From the NCBI GenBank assembly GCA_013822915.1, contig PNLG01000284.1, forward strand, positions 1 through 6,420: DNA of 6,420 nt. The letters run 5' to 3'. Below are positions 6,347 to 6,420 of this stretch, in pieces (the stretch's first letter is position 1; the number at the start of each line of letters is the position of its first letter). This DNA comes from Sphingomonas sp. Lineage in GTDB: Bacteria > Pseudomonadota > Alphaproteobacteria > Sphingomonadales > Sphingomonadaceae. Both the position numbers and the translations under genes were made by a program. The notes under the pieces were generated by a model. That model was given only the letters and a program-made list of their open reading frames with translations, was not told where the DNA came from and did no database searches.

Positions 6347-6420
6347 CGCTACCTTCTACAGGACAGGGCTGGACAAATCACGCGGGGTGACGGAATCGGG
6401 GTATAACCACGCCAAGGAGT
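6347..6420. promoter_or_regulatory. Divergent intergenic region with a plus-strand ribosome binding site at the window edge
   Basis: These 74 bases lie upstream of the CitE-like gene. On the plus strand they end with AAGGAG (6414-6419), a strong Shine-Dalgarno that predicts a start codon a few bases beyond the window. TATAAC at 6402-6407 resembles a -10 box, but is very close to that ribosome binding site, so I do not assign it. If the outside gene is real, the region carries two divergent promoters. Confidence 0.45.

Noticed and set aside
5492..6406. Long plus-strand open frame of 304 codons opposite the CitE-like gene
   Set aside because: It is a GC-bias shadow. Its product is Arg/His-rich with no recognisable domain, while the minus strand has all CitE-like motifs.

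Overview
The window is gene-dense, GC-rich chromosomal DNA. It most resembles an alphaproteobacterium, probably of the Sphingomonadaceae. This placement is inferred from GC bias, protein style (for example the NadC C-terminus) and gene content; there is no rRNA or other marker. No tRNA, rRNA, CRISPR array, insertion sequence or phage gene is visible. There is no gene-free stretch longer than 73 bases, and no convincing Rho-independent terminator.

Layout from left to right. (1) Plus strand: the 3' part of an oligopeptide-type ABC transporter solute-binding lipoprotein, whose start lies before the window. Its stop codon overlaps the start of a DUF4112 membrane protein (TGATG). (2) Minus strand, read right to left: nadC (quinolinate phosphoribosyltransferase), then an unrecognised protein with four predicted membrane segments, then a secreted RNase T2. 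The last two overlap by 4 bases. The RNase T2 gene runs tail-to-tail into the DUF4112 gene with a 32-base overlap. (3) Plus strand, divergent from nadC across 58 bases: a HAD-superfamily protein of the haloacid dehalogenase type II group. (4) Minus strand, convergent with it across 19 bases: a two-gene unit of a CitE/HpcH-type CoA-ester lyase followed 11 bases later by a class II aldolase/adducin protein. (5) At the right edge, a divergent intergenic stretch ends in a Shine-Dalgarno-like AAGGAG, which suggests another plus-strand gene just outside.

Working together: the CitE-like and class II aldolase genes form a tight pair and probably act in one carbon-catabolic route, with unknown substrates. 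The nadC-membrane protein-RNase T2 set looks co-transcribed and puts NAD synthesis beside periplasmic RNA breakdown, but a functional link is only inferred. The solute-binding lipoprotein and DUF4112 protein are probably translationally coupled; no permease or ATPase genes are visible. I found no clear evidence of a novel defence or mobile system. The items worth a second look are moderate: the gene pairings, the altered active-site motif of the HAD protein, and the unknown membrane protein.
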